From assembly GCA_031292355.1 (NCBI GenBank), contig JARLHI010000048.1:372001-436000 (forward strand): a stretch of DNA of 64,000 nucleotides, in the 5' to 3' direction. A model generated the notes under the pieces. It saw only the letters and a program-made list of their open reading frames with translations, made no database searches and had not been told where the DNA came from. A program made the position numbers and the translations under genes. Shown piece by piece: positions 1-9,700 of this stretch. Source of the stretch: Candidatus Obscuribacterales bacterium (GTDB lineage: Bacteria; Cyanobacteriota; Vampirovibrionia; Obscuribacterales; Obscuribacteraceae). Numbering within the stretch: the first letter of the stretch is position 1; each line of letters starts with the position of its first letter.

Positions 1-1103
1 AATTGCTGACCACTGCCCAGTTTTCCCCCCAAACCCATCTGAAAGACAGGAAGCATTTTCTTCAAAGCACCACCTTTTGGCGTGAGAACAATACCTATGC
101 GTAAATTGCAAACGCGTGTTTTTTTCTTGTCTGAAACATTACAAGCATCCTCCCACTCCTTACACAGTTGAGCAAGAAAACCCAGCCCGCAAGATGCTGA
201 CTCAGAGACGATTTGATTGCCTGTGTTGCCGTAATAGCCAATCGCCGAAGCACATAAAAAGACTGACGGTGGATTTTTCAATTTGTTGATAATAAGGCTC
301 AATTTCCGAGTTGTTTGGAGGCGACTTTCTCTCAGTTCCTTCTTTTTATCCTCAGTCCACAAACCATCAGCAACACTTTCTCCGGAGAGATTGATGAAAA
401 CGTCGAAGCCCTCGAAAGAAGCCTCGAAAGCTTCCCCACTGGGCGACCAGACGATTGTTGCTTCGGGTTGACCGCTTCCATCCAGCACCACAGGAGATGA
501 CGATGAATCCGGGCGGACCAGGCGCGTGACTGAATGTCCCTGGGTAAGCAAGAACGGAATCAAATTGGTGCCTATTAAACCAGACGAGCCAGCGATCAGA
601 AATTTCAAAGGTCGAACAGATTTATTCTTACTTAGTAAATGCAAATCGTTTTGCAAAAGTCGATGTCTGAAGCGAAAAAGACGTTTCAGCTCATGGTCCA
701 CCACGGGCGCGCCAATTTCCCCGAAAGGAGGCAACGGAGGCTGATAAGTAACAGAATCCACCAGGCGCGCTCGATCACCGTTAGAGTCCTCAACCCTGTG
801 TACTTGCTGCCAGGATGCAAATGGCCCACTTAACTGATAGTCGCAAAATTGCCGGTCTTCGATAAAGTCTCGATGAGCAAGATGCCATTTGAGTGTAATT
901 GGCCCCTTCTTTAAGGCGAGCACAACTGTGCCACCGTCATCGATACCACCTTTTCGCTCAAGAACTTTAACATCCATCCACGGCGGAGCTAGTCGTTCGA
1001 AGGCACCTGGACGCTTATGCCAGGCAATGACATCATGAGCAGTACCTGCTATTTCACTCTCATAAATAAAACGGTCGTGCCCCCAAGGTTGATCGTCACC
1101 CAT
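1..1103 (-). CDS. TIGR01777-family epimerase/oxidoreductase with N-terminal SRPBCC-like domain (partial, 3' end off window)
   Basis: The reading frame is open from an ATG at 1103 to the left edge, giving at least 367 codons; the C-terminus is missing. A GAGG ribosome-binding site lies about 9 bases before the ATG. Residues 1-150 resemble an SRPBCC/polyketide-cyclase-like domain. From about residue 166 an NAD(P)-binding Rossmann segment follows (FLIAGSSGLIG), then NLSGESVADG, the Tyr-containing SAIGYYG motif and LRIGIVL, all typical of the TIGR01777/YfcH family of extended SDR proteins. The substrate of this family is not established. SRPBCC-SDR fusions are known in cyanobacteria and other phyla. 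It is divergent from the TPR gene at 1322, with 218 bases between them. The family call is firm; the function is open. Confidence 0.88.
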   Translation of the reverse strand, partial: MGDDQPWGHDRFIYESEIAGTAHDVIAWHKRPGAFERLAPPWMDVKVLERKGGIDDGGTVVLALKKGPITLKWHLAHRDFIEDRQFCDYQLSGPFASWQQVHRVEDSNGDRARLVDSVTYQPPLPPFGEIGAPVVDHELKRLFRFRHRLLQNDLHLLSKNKSVRPLKFLIAGSSGLIGTNLIPFLLTQGHSVTRLVRPDSSSSPVVLDGSGQPEATIVWSPSGEAFEASFEGFDVFINLSGESVADGLWTEDKKKELRESRLQTTRKLSLIINKLKNPPSVFLCASAIGYYGNTGNQIVSESASCGLGFLAQLCKEWEDACNVSDKKKTRVCNLRIGIVLTPKGGALKKMLPVFQMGLGGKLGSGQQ

Positions 1104-1321
1104 TTTTAGGACCTCAAAAAAGTCACGCCGTTCACCCAATAACAAACTTAGTATGGCGCAGTTTGGTGAACATTTTGCGATCCTCGCCAAAGCAAAGAGA
1201 ATCTAGCAAATCTTGTAAAACCGTCAAACTAAGCGACAATAGACGACAATTGAAAGAATCTGGCGATATTTTTGGTCGCCATGCGGGAACTTAGAAAGTG
1301 TGTCTGTAGATAGCGAGAAAT
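1104..1321. other. Divergent intergenic region with a small hairpin
   Basis: This 218-base gap separates two divergent genes and should hold both promoters. A six-base inverted repeat, TGGCGA (1261-1266) and TCGCCA (1276-1281), lies in the probable 5' leader of the TPR gene. I found no convincing -35/-10 pair and no small reading frame with a good ribosome-binding site. Confidence 0.3.
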
Positions 1322-2830
1322 ATGAGCAAAACTTGGGACGACTATGTGCAAGCCGGGGCGCACGCCTTTGAGGCCGGTAACTTTTCAGAAGCTGAAAACT
1401 TCATGCACGCAGCTCTAATGGAAGCTGAGACTCTGGGAAGCGAATTAAAAACGGCTCTCAGTCTTGACAATCTAGCTGAGGTGTTTTTCGAACAAGGCAA
1501 GTACGATCAGGCGGAACCTCTCTATCTACGGTCTTTAACAATTCGGCAACGAATGCTCGAGCCAGACCACGAAGACATAGTCGCCAGTCTTAATAATTTA
1601 TCGGCACTCTACTTTTTTCAGGAAAAGCACGAGGACGCAGAAGCTCTGTGCCGACAGTTAACAAGCATCTACGAGAATGTTCTTGGACCAGAACATCCCG
1701 AAGTAGCCACAAGTTTAAACAATCTCGCCCTTTTGTTAAAAGCGCAACGCAAATACGGCGAAGCCGAACAAGTCTTTAAGCGTTCACTTTTGATTATGGA
1801 CAATGCCTTTGGTCGCAATCATCCAGATGTTGGTCTCAACCTTAATCACCTGGCTGATCTATATCATGAGCAGCATAAATACGCCGATGCGGAGTTGCTC
1901 TACGAACAAGCTCTAGCCTCCTTGGAGTCATCTCTAGGAGCAGAGAATCCAGAACTATCCACAACCTTAAACAGTCTCATCGATGTGCTCAAGGCCCAAG
2001 GCAAAGAGCACGCCGCCGCACCGTTTTATCAGCAACTGCTATCGATCAAGGAAATTCATCTGGGCCCCACTCATCCTGACGTCATGACGTCCATCGATTC
2101 GATGGCCGCTTTTCACTATCAGCAAGGCAAATACGAAGACGCTGAAAAGCTCTACAAGCGTATTTTGACGATAAAAGAGCGTTCGCTAGGAAAGCAAAAT
2201 CCGCTGGTTGTGGGCAGTATTAGCAATCTCGCCATGGTCTATCAGGCTCAGCACAAATTCGCCCAATCCGAAGCTTTATACAAAGAAGCTCTAGCAATAT
2301 GCGAAAAAAGCTTTCCACCCGAACATGCCGAAGTCCTAAACGCTTTGCAAAATATTGCGACCATGTATCAAAAGAACGGACGCTATGCCAAAGCTGAACC
2401 GTTCTGGCACCGTCTTAAATCAATGCGCGACAAACAATGCGGGGCAAACAGCCCAGAATCAGCATTGTGTCTCTACAATCTTGCCGTCGCCTCCTTTCAG
2501 CAAGGTCGCTATAAGGAATCAGAGCCACTCTGGCGGCAGTTGTTGAAGACCAAACAAGAACTTTTGGGTCCAGACCATCCAGACGTAGCCACTTGCTTGC
2601 ACCATATCGCCGAAACGCTGCGATTCGACAAGCAGTATGATTCCGCCGAGCCGCTGTATCAAAAGTCGCTAGCCATCCGACAGAAGTCGCTGGGCCCAAA
2701 TCATCCTGAAGTAGCAAGCTCGCTTGAAGGCTATGCCAATCTCCTACAATTGACCTATCGCGAAGCAGAAGCCGAGCACATGAAAAATTGCGCGATGAGC
2801 ATCAAAAAAACGAAAGCGAAAGCAAGCTAA
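1322..2830 (+). CDS. Kinesin-light-chain-like tetratricopeptide repeat protein
   Basis: A 502-residue protein built almost wholly of 42-residue TPR units of the kinesin-light-chain type. Each unit carries a pattern like GKYxxAExLYxRxL followed by LGPxHPxVAxxLxNLA, repeated about ten times from residue 40 to near the end. There is no signal peptide or membrane segment, so it is probably a cytoplasmic scaffold or protein-interaction module. Its stop is two bases from the stop of the convergent hybrid kinase gene. No enzymatic domain is visible and the partner cannot be named. Ribosome-binding signal before the ATG is weak. Confidence 0.85.
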   Translation: MSKTWDDYVQAGAHAFEAGNFSEAENFMHAALMEAETLGSELKTALSLDNLAEVFFEQGKYDQAEPLYLRSLTIRQRMLEPDHEDIVASLNNLSALYFFQEKHEDAEALCRQLTSIYENVLGPEHPEVATSLNNLALLLKAQRKYGEAEQVFKRSLLIMDNAFGRNHPDVGLNLNHLADLYHEQHKYADAELLYEQALASLESSLGAENPELSTTLNSLIDVLKAQGKEHAAAPFYQQLLSIKEIHLGPTHPDVMTSIDSMAAFHYQQGKYEDAEKLYKRILTIKERSLGKQNPLVVGSISNLAMVYQAQHKFAQSEALYKEALAICEKSFPPEHAEVLNALQNIATMYQKNGRYAKAEPFWHRLKSMRDKQCGANSPESALCLYNLAVASFQQGRYKESEPLWRQLLKTKQELLGPDHPDVATCLHHIAETLRFDKQYDSAEPLYQKSLAIRQKSLGPNHPEVASSLEGYANLLQLTYREAEAEHMKNCAMSIKKTKAKAS

Positions 2831-2832
2831 AA

Positions 2833-5800
2833 TCAGGCACTGGTTGCAACTGACAATAAGTCTTTGACTGTGCCCAGAAACTGTAGTTCCGATGTTTGTG
2901 CCTTCATCAAATAACGCGTCAGTCCAGAGGAGCGTGCACCGACATCGTCCACGCTCAGGTCTTTGTTTGAATAGATGAGCAAAGGTGTGGACTTGGCTGG
3001 ACTATCCTGCAACATATTCACGATGTCGAAACCATCAGGAGCAGGCATGCCGAGATCCAGAATAATCAAATCTGGTTCATGCGAGCGCACCATATCCAGT
3101 GCCAAAGCTCCAGTTCCTGCCTCCAGTGCTTTTATACCAAGGTGACGTAATTGCCCGGCAAGTACTTCACGCGTGGGAACATCATTTTCGACGATAAGGA
3201 CTTTGGGATGATCGAAATCGTCTTTGAAGCAGCGTTTTAAAGCCGATTTCAAACGCTCTTGATCAAATGGTTTTTTCAGCCAGTCGATCAACAAAGGACC
3301 GGCATAGTTACTTCCTTGACCGTCGGACCCAGTAATGACCACAACAGGCACAAGCTCTGTTTTTTGATCTTTACGCATACGAGCCATCCATTGCAAACCA
3401 TCGCCATCGGGTAGATGCAAATCAAGAATAACGAGCTTGGGCAGATTTTCTGCCATACATTCGTCAGCCTGGGCGATGGTGCTTGCTCTGACAACGGCGT
3501 AACTTTCCTTTTGAAGAAACTCAGTCAGCAGCTCACTGAGCGCATCGTCATCTTCAACAAGTAAAATATAGCTTGCACCATATCTCGCCGAATCTGGGAA
3601 ATTCAACTCATTAGGCTTTTTGATATCAATATCGCTAAAAACCGGCAAATCGAAAAAGAATGTCGACCCCTTTCCTAATTCGCTGGTAACACCGACTTTA
3701 CCGACGTGCTGTTCAACGATTGACTTTGATATAGCAAGACCGAGCCCTGTCCCGCCCTTGGGACGGCTATCTGAGGAATCAAGTTGCGTGAACAAGCCAA
3801 ATAATTTTGATAATTGATCGGCAGCAATTCCTGGTCCTGTATCGATGACCGAGAAGCGACAAACATCTTTTACGCAATTAGCACGCACAATCACTTCCGA
3901 ATCTTTTGGCGAGAATTTAATCGCATTTGACACCAGGTTAGTAATCACCTGAACAATTCTGTCGTGATCGCAATTCAGCAGGACATCAGCCTCAACTTCG
4001 GCCCTGAGCTTAACTGACGCCTCATCAGCCATACTCTTGAGAGATTGCAACGTCGATTCAACAAGCTTCGCTGGCGCAACATGTTCTAGCTTCAATTCCA
4101 GTTTGCCAGCTTCAATTTTGCGGATATCGAGAATGTCATTAATCAAGCGAATTAGTCGATCTGATTCCATTCTGGCAATACTGACGAGTTTTGATTGCTT
4201 CGTTGAAAGTTCGCCGGCAAGCCCTCCTTCAAGTAATCCCAGAGACGCACGGATCGACGTGAGCGGTGTGCGCAATTCGTGCGACACCGTGGAATAAAAT
4301 TCGGACACTCGCTTTTCCACAACCTTGCGTTCTGAAATATCATGGACAATTCCGCATAATCGTTCATACTGACCATCTTCGCCAGGAATGGGTGTCCAGT
4401 GCGACCACAACCAGCGAATCGAGCCATCTGCACGGATCACACGGTACTCCATGGTGCGCTCGTGAATGTGCCTTTTCGCCTTTTCTAAATCCTCGGGCAC
4501 CACGACTTTAAAATAGCAAAATGGATCCTCGTACAAATCTGAGACGGGCATACCATAAACTTCTTCAAAAGCCGGACTGACGTACAGCAATTTTCTATCT
4601 GTGATGTTGAGAATCCAGAAAATCTCTGAGATGTTCTCAGCCAGTTGGCGAAACAACATTTCACTGTCTCGCAAACGCACTTCAGTTTCTTTGCGCTCAA
4701 TAAACTGACCAAATTGACTGCACAATGCATTCATCATCTGCAAACGTTCCGGGTTGGGCTCGAGCGTTTCAAACGCCAGCAACTGCACAACGCCTAGCAC
4801 TCTTTCATCACTGCGCACTGGTAGTGCAAAAGAAGTCTTCAAACCAACTTTGGCCGGCTCAGACATCAAAGAGCGACTCATGTCACCAGAATGACCACCT
4901 ACCCAAAGGGGCGCATTCCGCTCCCAAACCCGACCGGCGATATTCTCACCACTACCAAGCACCATTGAGCGACAGATGTTCTCGTATTCGCCCAGCGAAA
5001 CTGATGGAGCTGACCACAAGTCGACCACTCGCAAATGTTTACCCGCTTCATCCAGGCGCCAGAATATGGCTGCGTCGAAATTTGATTCACGCGCGAACAA
5101 TTGCAAAACCAGAGGTGCTAATTCTTCAACAGAATCAATTTGAGAGAGCAAATTAGTCATTGCATACTGTAAAGCCTGCCTGCGCTGAGCGTCTTTACGG
5201 AAGGTGATATCGACGAAAGAGACAACTGCTCCTTTTACCTGTCCATCAACAATCAGAGGCGCACCGTAATATTGCACGGGAATAACTTGTCCATCTTTAC
5301 ACCGAAAAAAATCTTCCTGGTCCACCCCAAGAGACGAAGTACCACTACGCACCACTTTTACAATCGGGCAGGTCTCTGCTGAATAGTGGTCGAGATCCAA
5401 GACGTTTGCGTGAATAAGGTCGTGCATATTGAGGCCAATCACTTCATCACTTTGATATCCCAGAATACGCGCGCCGGCCGGATTGAGATAAACCAACTTT
5501 CCTTCGCTATCAGACTGATAGAGACCTTCTCCCAAACTAGAAAAGATTGCGTTCAGACGGCCTTCGTTCTCTTTCAAGGCCGCTTGCGCTGTTTTGAATT
5601 CCGAAATATCGCCGCCCTCAGCCATGATCAAAGTCATTTGACCATCATCATCAAGCAAACCTTTGAGGCCAAAATCAAGACTGATTTTATGCCCATCGGC
5701 TGCGGTCGCTTGAATTTCGAAGCGTTCGGAGCCACCTTTGAAAACTTTGGCTAGAGCTTCTCTTAAGAGACTTTGAGCATGAGAATCACCGTGCCACCAA

Positions 5801-6603
5801 GCAGTATCCCAAAATTTCTTGCCAACTTCAGACTCACGACTCAATCCTAAGAAATCTTCAGCAGTCTGATTGCTTTGCATCAATTCGCCATCTTTGTCTA
5901 GAAGCCAAACAAATTTGAAAGATTGATGAAAGATACCGGTGAAGCGAACCTTGGAAGTTTGCAGCAATTCTTCCGAACGCTTAGCCTCGCGAATATGTCC
6001 TCGAATAATCAAAAATGCAGCAGTCAATATGCCTAACGAGGCGACAATCAAAACACTCTGACAAATCAATTTGTAAGAATTTGCGTGTTCCAGCTTTTGA
6101 TTACGCAAAACCAGATATTGCTTTTCCTGAGTTTGAATGTCTCTGACCTGGTCCCTAATTCCATCTGAAATTTTCTGATCTTTACCACTCCACAAACTTT
6201 GCCCATTGAAAGTACCGCCCTTGCTCCGCTCTAGGACCATACAATTAGACCAATCGGTTTTTTGGGCAATGAGAGCATCGAGAGCTTTGAGACGAAATTT
6301 GTTTTCGCCCAGCAAATCATTGACCAGAGCTTGCTTTTCTTTTATTTCGGTCGAAAGTGCAAGATAAGCTTCGTGATAAGATTCGGCTCCAGTGAGGATA
6401 TAACCGCGCAGGGCGGCATCACGCTCCGAAATAGTCGAGCGTAAAGATTCAAGCGCATTCAAGCCTTCATGCGTTCGAATTATCCACTGCGAGGCCTTTG
6501 ACTCATCGTTGGATTGAAAAAACGACAATAAGCCCGCTAATAATAGCGAGCCCAGCACGAGCAATCCGGCAATAGTAGTCTTCGTGGTAATGGAGACATT
6601 CAT
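2833..6603 (-). CDS. Hybrid sensor histidine kinase: CHASE3, three PAS, GAF, HisKA-HATPase, two REC domains
   Basis: A 1,256-residue signalling protein. TM helix 1 (about 10-29), CHASE3-like extracytoplasmic domain (30-180) and TM2 (about 182-200) are followed by PAS 1 (215-335), PAS 2 (345-470), GAF (485-635) and PAS 3 (650-760). The H-box STVSHELRTP places the phospho-acceptor at His775. The N box is NLVSNAIKFS (about 889-898), G1 is DTGPGIA and G2 is GGTGLGLAIS. Two receiver domains follow, with likely phospho-aspartates Asp1061 and Asp1183. Two REC domains without an Hpt in the same chain imply phosphorelay through a separate Hpt or use of the RECs as modulators. The stand-alone receiver gene 51 bases upstream is probably co-transcribed and a candidate partner. 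The input signal is unknown. Confidence 0.92.
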   Translation of the reverse strand: MNVSITTKTTIAGLLVLGSLLLAGLLSFFQSNDESKASQWIIRTHEGLNALESLRSTISERDAALRGYILTGAESYHEAYLALSTEIKEKQALVNDLLGENKFRLKALDALIAQKTDWSNCMVLERSKGGTFNGQSLWSGKDQKISDGIRDQVRDIQTQEKQYLVLRNQKLEHANSYKLICQSVLIVASLGILTAAFLIIRGHIREAKRSEELLQTSKVRFTGIFHQSFKFVWLLDKDGELMQSNQTAEDFLGLSRESEVGKKFWDTAWWHGDSHAQSLLREALAKVFKGGSERFEIQATAADGHKISLDFGLKGLLDDDGQMTLIMAEGGDISEFKTAQAALKENEGRLNAIFSSLGEGLYQSDSEGKLVYLNPAGARILGYQSDEVIGLNMHDLIHANVLDLDHYSAETCPIVKVVRSGTSSLGVDQEDFFRCKDGQVIPVQYYGAPLIVDGQVKGAVVSFVDITFRKDAQRRQALQYAMTNLLSQIDSVEELAPLVLQLFARESNFDAAIFWRLDEAGKHLRVVDLWSAPSVSLGEYENICRSMVLGSGENIAGRVWERNAPLWVGGHSGDMSRSLMSEPAKVGLKTSFALPVRSDERVLGVVQLLAFETLEPNPERLQMMNALCSQFGQFIERKETEVRLRDSEMLFRQLAENISEIFWILNITDRKLLYVSPAFEEVYGMPVSDLYEDPFCYFKVVVPEDLEKAKRHIHERTMEYRVIRADGSIRWLWSHWTPIPGEDGQYERLCGIVHDISERKVVEKRVSEFYSTVSHELRTPLTSIRASLGLLEGGLAGELSTKQSKLVSIARMESDRLIRLINDILDIRKIEAGKLELKLEHVAPAKLVESTLQSLKSMADEASVKLRAEVEADVLLNCDHDRIVQVITNLVSNAIKFSPKDSEVIVRANCVKDVCRFSVIDTGPGIAADQLSKLFGLFTQLDSSDSRPKGGTGLGLAISKSIVEQHVGKVGVTSELGKGSTFFFDLPVFSDIDIKKPNELNFPDSARYGASYILLVEDDDALSELLTEFLQKESYAVVRASTIAQADECMAENLPKLVILDLHLPDGDGLQWMARMRKDQKTELVPVVVITGSDGQGSNYAGPLLIDWLKKPFDQERLKSALKRCFKDDFDHPKVLIVENDVPTREVLAGQLRHLGIKALEAGTGALALDMVRSHEPDLIILDLGMPAPDGFDIVNMLQDSPAKSTPLLIYSNKDLSVDDVGARSSGLTRYLMKAQTSELQFLGTVKDLLSVATSA

Positions 6604-6654
6604 ATTTTTATCGTCACAGACACCATTCTAGATGCCTTCGGTAAGGGCTTCGGC

Positions 6655-7047
6655 TTAAGACGATTGACTGTCCAGAATTCTGCAGATTTCATCTGCCAAT
6701 TTCATGGGATCGAACGGCTTAGCAATTACCCCAGCTGCCCCTAGCTCAAGGTAGCTTTCGACTTCATGAGTTTGCACTTTGGCGGTCATGAAGATTACCG
6801 GTATCTGTGCACACGCGGTCTCCTCTTTGAGTTTGACGAAAGTGGTCGGACCATCCATGCCTGGCATCATCATATCCAAAAGTATTAAATCAGGGACATC
6901 AGATTTGGCTTTAGCGAGCGCTTCCTCGCCCGACTCCGCTAGCATTATGTGCCATTTTGTCAGCCCCTCCAAACTCATTTGGGCAACAAAGCGAATGTTG
7001 GCGTCATCGTCAACAAGCAACACACTAGCTATATTTGCAGAACGCAT
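6655..7047 (-). CDS. Single-domain response regulator (CheY/Spo0F-like)
   Basis: A 130-residue stand-alone receiver domain. It has the acidic cluster VDDD near residue 13, the phospho-acceptor Asp58 in LILLDMMMPG, the switch Thr in FMTAK and the Lys in AKPFDP. There is no output domain, so it must act by phosphotransfer or protein contact. It sits 51 bases upstream of the hybrid kinase on the same strand and 36 bases downstream of a TPR gene. This order suggests a TPR-REC-kinase transcription unit, which is inference from spacing. Confidence 0.92.
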   Translation of the reverse strand: MRSANIASVLLVDDDANIRFVAQMSLEGLTKWHIMLAESGEEALAKAKSDVPDLILLDMMMPGMDGPTTFVKLKEETACAQIPVIFMTAKVQTHEVESYLELGAAGVIAKPFDPMKLADEICRILDSQSS

Positions 7048-7083
7048 AGAACCTCGAATATTGTGAAAACCTCACAAAGCTGA

Positions 7084-9573
7084 CTATCTGTGCTTCTCGA
7101 GCTGCGCGATCTGCTCAGCTTCCTTTTGAGCTTCATCCGTCAGAGCTAGTGCTTTTAGATTCCCCAACAACAATCGGTGAGCCTCCAAAAGCGCAGGATA
7201 TAATTCAATAGCTTTACGAAAACTAACAGTCGCTTCCTTCAGGAAACCACTCTTTTCCTGAGCCAGCCCTAGCATCACATAGGCTTTCGCATCATATGGA
7301 TTCAAAGCAAGTGCTTTCTTGGCCTGAATAATAGCCATATCCTTGTCGCCGGTCTTAAGAGACAAATAGGCTGCCAGAACATAAGCTGCAACATTTTTGC
7401 CATAGACGTCATTTGCATTTTGTACGGCAGTTGAAGCTTTGACCAGGTCACCTTCGTCTGCATAAGCCTGAGCGATTGCAAGTTGAGCGTCCGACTTTTG
7501 GCCCACAGCCACGTCTTTTAATGAACCTACTTTTGTCGCAGCGTCAATAGCTTTCTGCAGCTTATTATCTTCGTGCCCTAGCCTGTAATAATTCGACTCT
7601 TCAACATAAAAGACGGCTTTATGCTGATCATCGAACTTCTCGACTTGAGCAAGAATCTGCTTGTCCTTCAAAAATCTGGAAGCAAGCTCAGGTTGCCCTG
7701 TCTTGAGCAAGGCATCGACCACATTGAATAACTGATCTTGCTTTTGCACATCACTCAATTTGTCGTAAGCATTGAGCATCTCCTGAGCAGACTCAGCATT
7801 GAGATTTTTGAGAGCCTTCGCTTGAGCTAGCAAATACGAATCAACAAGCTGTTGACCCGGGTCTTTATCCATGGCCACGATTGATTCGTACTGAGAGGCG
7901 GCGTCACTATAACGTTTTTCGTCAAGGAACAGCAAAGCAAGCGATCTCATTACTTCAAGGCGATCTGGTCCAGTTGTTTGCGTGCTCAATTGTTGCAGGG
8001 CTAATGAGGTAACGTAAGCTGCTTCTGCTTGCATATAGTCGCCATTTTGCCAGTAACAGTAACCCAGGGAAAGAAGATCTGGAACCGAAACAGTAGCTGA
8101 GCTGGTATTTAAAGCGGCAGTAAATTCCACGGCTGCTTTGCCAAAATTTCGTTCGCTCAAATACAGTCGACCCATTAGCCGACGCGGTTCAGGGTCAGCT
8201 GGATTGAGATTTTGAGCAAGCACAAATTGTTTCTTAGCCTCATCAAGCTGACCATAGTGCAAATAAACACCTCCCAGCTGCAAATGCAAAATTGCACTTT
8301 GAGGTTGTCTATTTAGCAGTCGCTGAAATTCTTTGATTACATCATCTTTGCGGTCTTCTTCTTGCAACAGAGCGACGAGCCGATCGTGAGCAGCTTGATT
8401 GCCTGGATCTATCTCCAGAGCCTTTTGTAAATTAGCGGCGGCACGATTTTTGTTGCCGGCAAGCGCATTCAAAGAAGCAAGTTCAGCAAGCTCAAAGGCT
8501 TTATCAGAGCTGAGAGAAACAGCTTTTTCTTGATCGAGTATGGCGCCGTTGTAGTCCATTCGCAGTTTTCGCACAGAAGCTCGCGCCCGATAGTATTTAG
8601 CCTCGCCTGGAGCCCTCTTGATAGCGGTAGTCAATTCGGCTTGGGCTTCTTTCAGCCGCTTTTGGGCGATATAAATCTGGGCGAGGCGGTAGTCATTGGT
8701 TGCATCTTTGCTGTGCTTTTTAAGAGCGACTTGAGCAACTTCGATGGCGTCATCAAAATCACCACGGGCAGTGCGAATTTCGCAGATCGCATCCCTTGCC
8801 TCAGTTAAATCAGGCTCAATAGCTAGCGCCTTCAGGTAATTACTTTCGGCTTTGGGTAGATCTTTAAACCAGCGTTGATCCAAAAAACCAATGGTTCTAT
8901 AGCCCCAGGCGAAATCTGGAGCGATATCACAACTGCGCTGTAAATAAGTTACTGCAGCCTCCGCTTTGCCCTGCTTGCCCGAAATTGCAGCAAGAGCAAA
9001 ATTGGAGAAGGCATCGTCATTCATATTTGCCGGCAGCCTAAGCAAAGTCCTGCCGGCCTCATCGCTGTGCCCATGAGATGCCTGACCGAATGCATATGAG
9101 CACAAAGCATATGGACTATCGTCAAGCTTGTCGGCGGCCAAATTTTTGTTGAGGGTATCGAGTTTTTCAGTCTGATTGTCGAACAGATACGCAAAGGCTA
9201 GCCAAGCAGTTCTCACGTCAAAAGACTCTGGACCTGGCGAAGCGGATAATTTTGACTTAGCTCTTTCGGCTTCCAACTTCTGTGCAGCAAGTTTCCATTT
9301 GCCACAATTGATCAATTTGAGCGTCTTTTTCTCCAAACCAGTAGCACTTTTGGATTTTACTTTGACACTTTTCTTGCTTGCAGGGAACGATGAGGGCGGT
9401 GCGTTTACGGCACTATCTACCGTCACATCGACCTTGGTCGAACCGGTTACAGCCGCAAAACATTGCCCGGAGGAAAAAGGCGTCAACAGACCGCAACTTA
9501 CAGATGCCGCAAGGGCGAGCGATTTCACCTTCGAAAAAGGGCTCACTGTCTGTCCAAAACCAACTTTATTCAT
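7084..9573 (-). CDS. Large exported TPR protein
   Basis: An 829-residue protein with an N-terminal export signal (hydrophobic stretch about 18-40, candidate cleavage near CFA-AV). At least a dozen TPR units of 34 residues follow, for example AIEPDLTEARDAI, ALEIDPGNQAAHD and LALNPYDAKAYVMLGLAQ. The architecture matches periplasmic or envelope-associated TPR scaffolds. No catalytic domain is visible. Downstream on the same strand are the receiver and hybrid kinase genes. The specific role cannot be read from the sequence. Confidence 0.85.
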   Translation of the reverse strand: MNKVGFGQTVSPFSKVKSLALAASVSCGLLTPFSSGQCFAAVTGSTKVDVTVDSAVNAPPSSFPASKKSVKVKSKSATGLEKKTLKLINCGKWKLAAQKLEAERAKSKLSASPGPESFDVRTAWLAFAYLFDNQTEKLDTLNKNLAADKLDDSPYALCSYAFGQASHGHSDEAGRTLLRLPANMNDDAFSNFALAAISGKQGKAEAAVTYLQRSCDIAPDFAWGYRTIGFLDQRWFKDLPKAESNYLKALAIEPDLTEARDAICEIRTARGDFDDAIEVAQVALKKHSKDATNDYRLAQIYIAQKRLKEAQAELTTAIKRAPGEAKYYRARASVRKLRMDYNGAILDQEKAVSLSSDKAFELAELASLNALAGNKNRAAANLQKALEIDPGNQAAHDRLVALLQEEDRKDDVIKEFQRLLNRQPQSAILHLQLGGVYLHYGQLDEAKKQFVLAQNLNPADPEPRRLMGRLYLSERNFGKAAVEFTAALNTSSATVSVPDLLSLGYCYWQNGDYMQAEAAYVTSLALQQLSTQTTGPDRLEVMRSLALLFLDEKRYSDAASQYESIVAMDKDPGQQLVDSYLLAQAKALKNLNAESAQEMLNAYDKLSDVQKQDQLFNVVDALLKTGQPELASRFLKDKQILAQVEKFDDQHKAVFYVEESNYYRLGHEDNKLQKAIDAATKVGSLKDVAVGQKSDAQLAIAQAYADEGDLVKASTAVQNANDVYGKNVAAYVLAAYLSLKTGDKDMAIIQAKKALALNPYDAKAYVMLGLAQEKSGFLKEATVSFRKAIELYPALLEAHRLLLGNLKALALTDEAQKEAEQIAQLEKHR

Positions 9574-9700
9574 GCATCTCCACCGCTTCTAATTGCCAAG
9601 TACCACACAAGCACGCCTGAGCTTTAAAGACGTAGTACTCCGCAACAGTTTGCCACTTGAGCCGCTACAGCGCAAGCGGTCAGTAATTCGGGCGAATATC
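9574..9700. other. Spacer between mutS and the TPR gene with a weak inverted repeat
   Basis: This 127-base spacer lies between two minus-strand genes. It holds a weak five-base inverted repeat (CCGCT/AGCGG, near 9662-9679) without a clear T-tract. It could contain the TPR gene promoter. Nothing else is supported. Confidence 0.2.

Noticed and set aside
283..833. Several short plus-strand open frames
   Set aside because: They lie opposite the well-supported TIGR01777 oxidoreductase frame that runs to the left edge.
4725..5156. A 143-codon plus-strand frame inside the hybrid kinase
   Set aside because: It is antisense to the GAF domain and resembles no protein.
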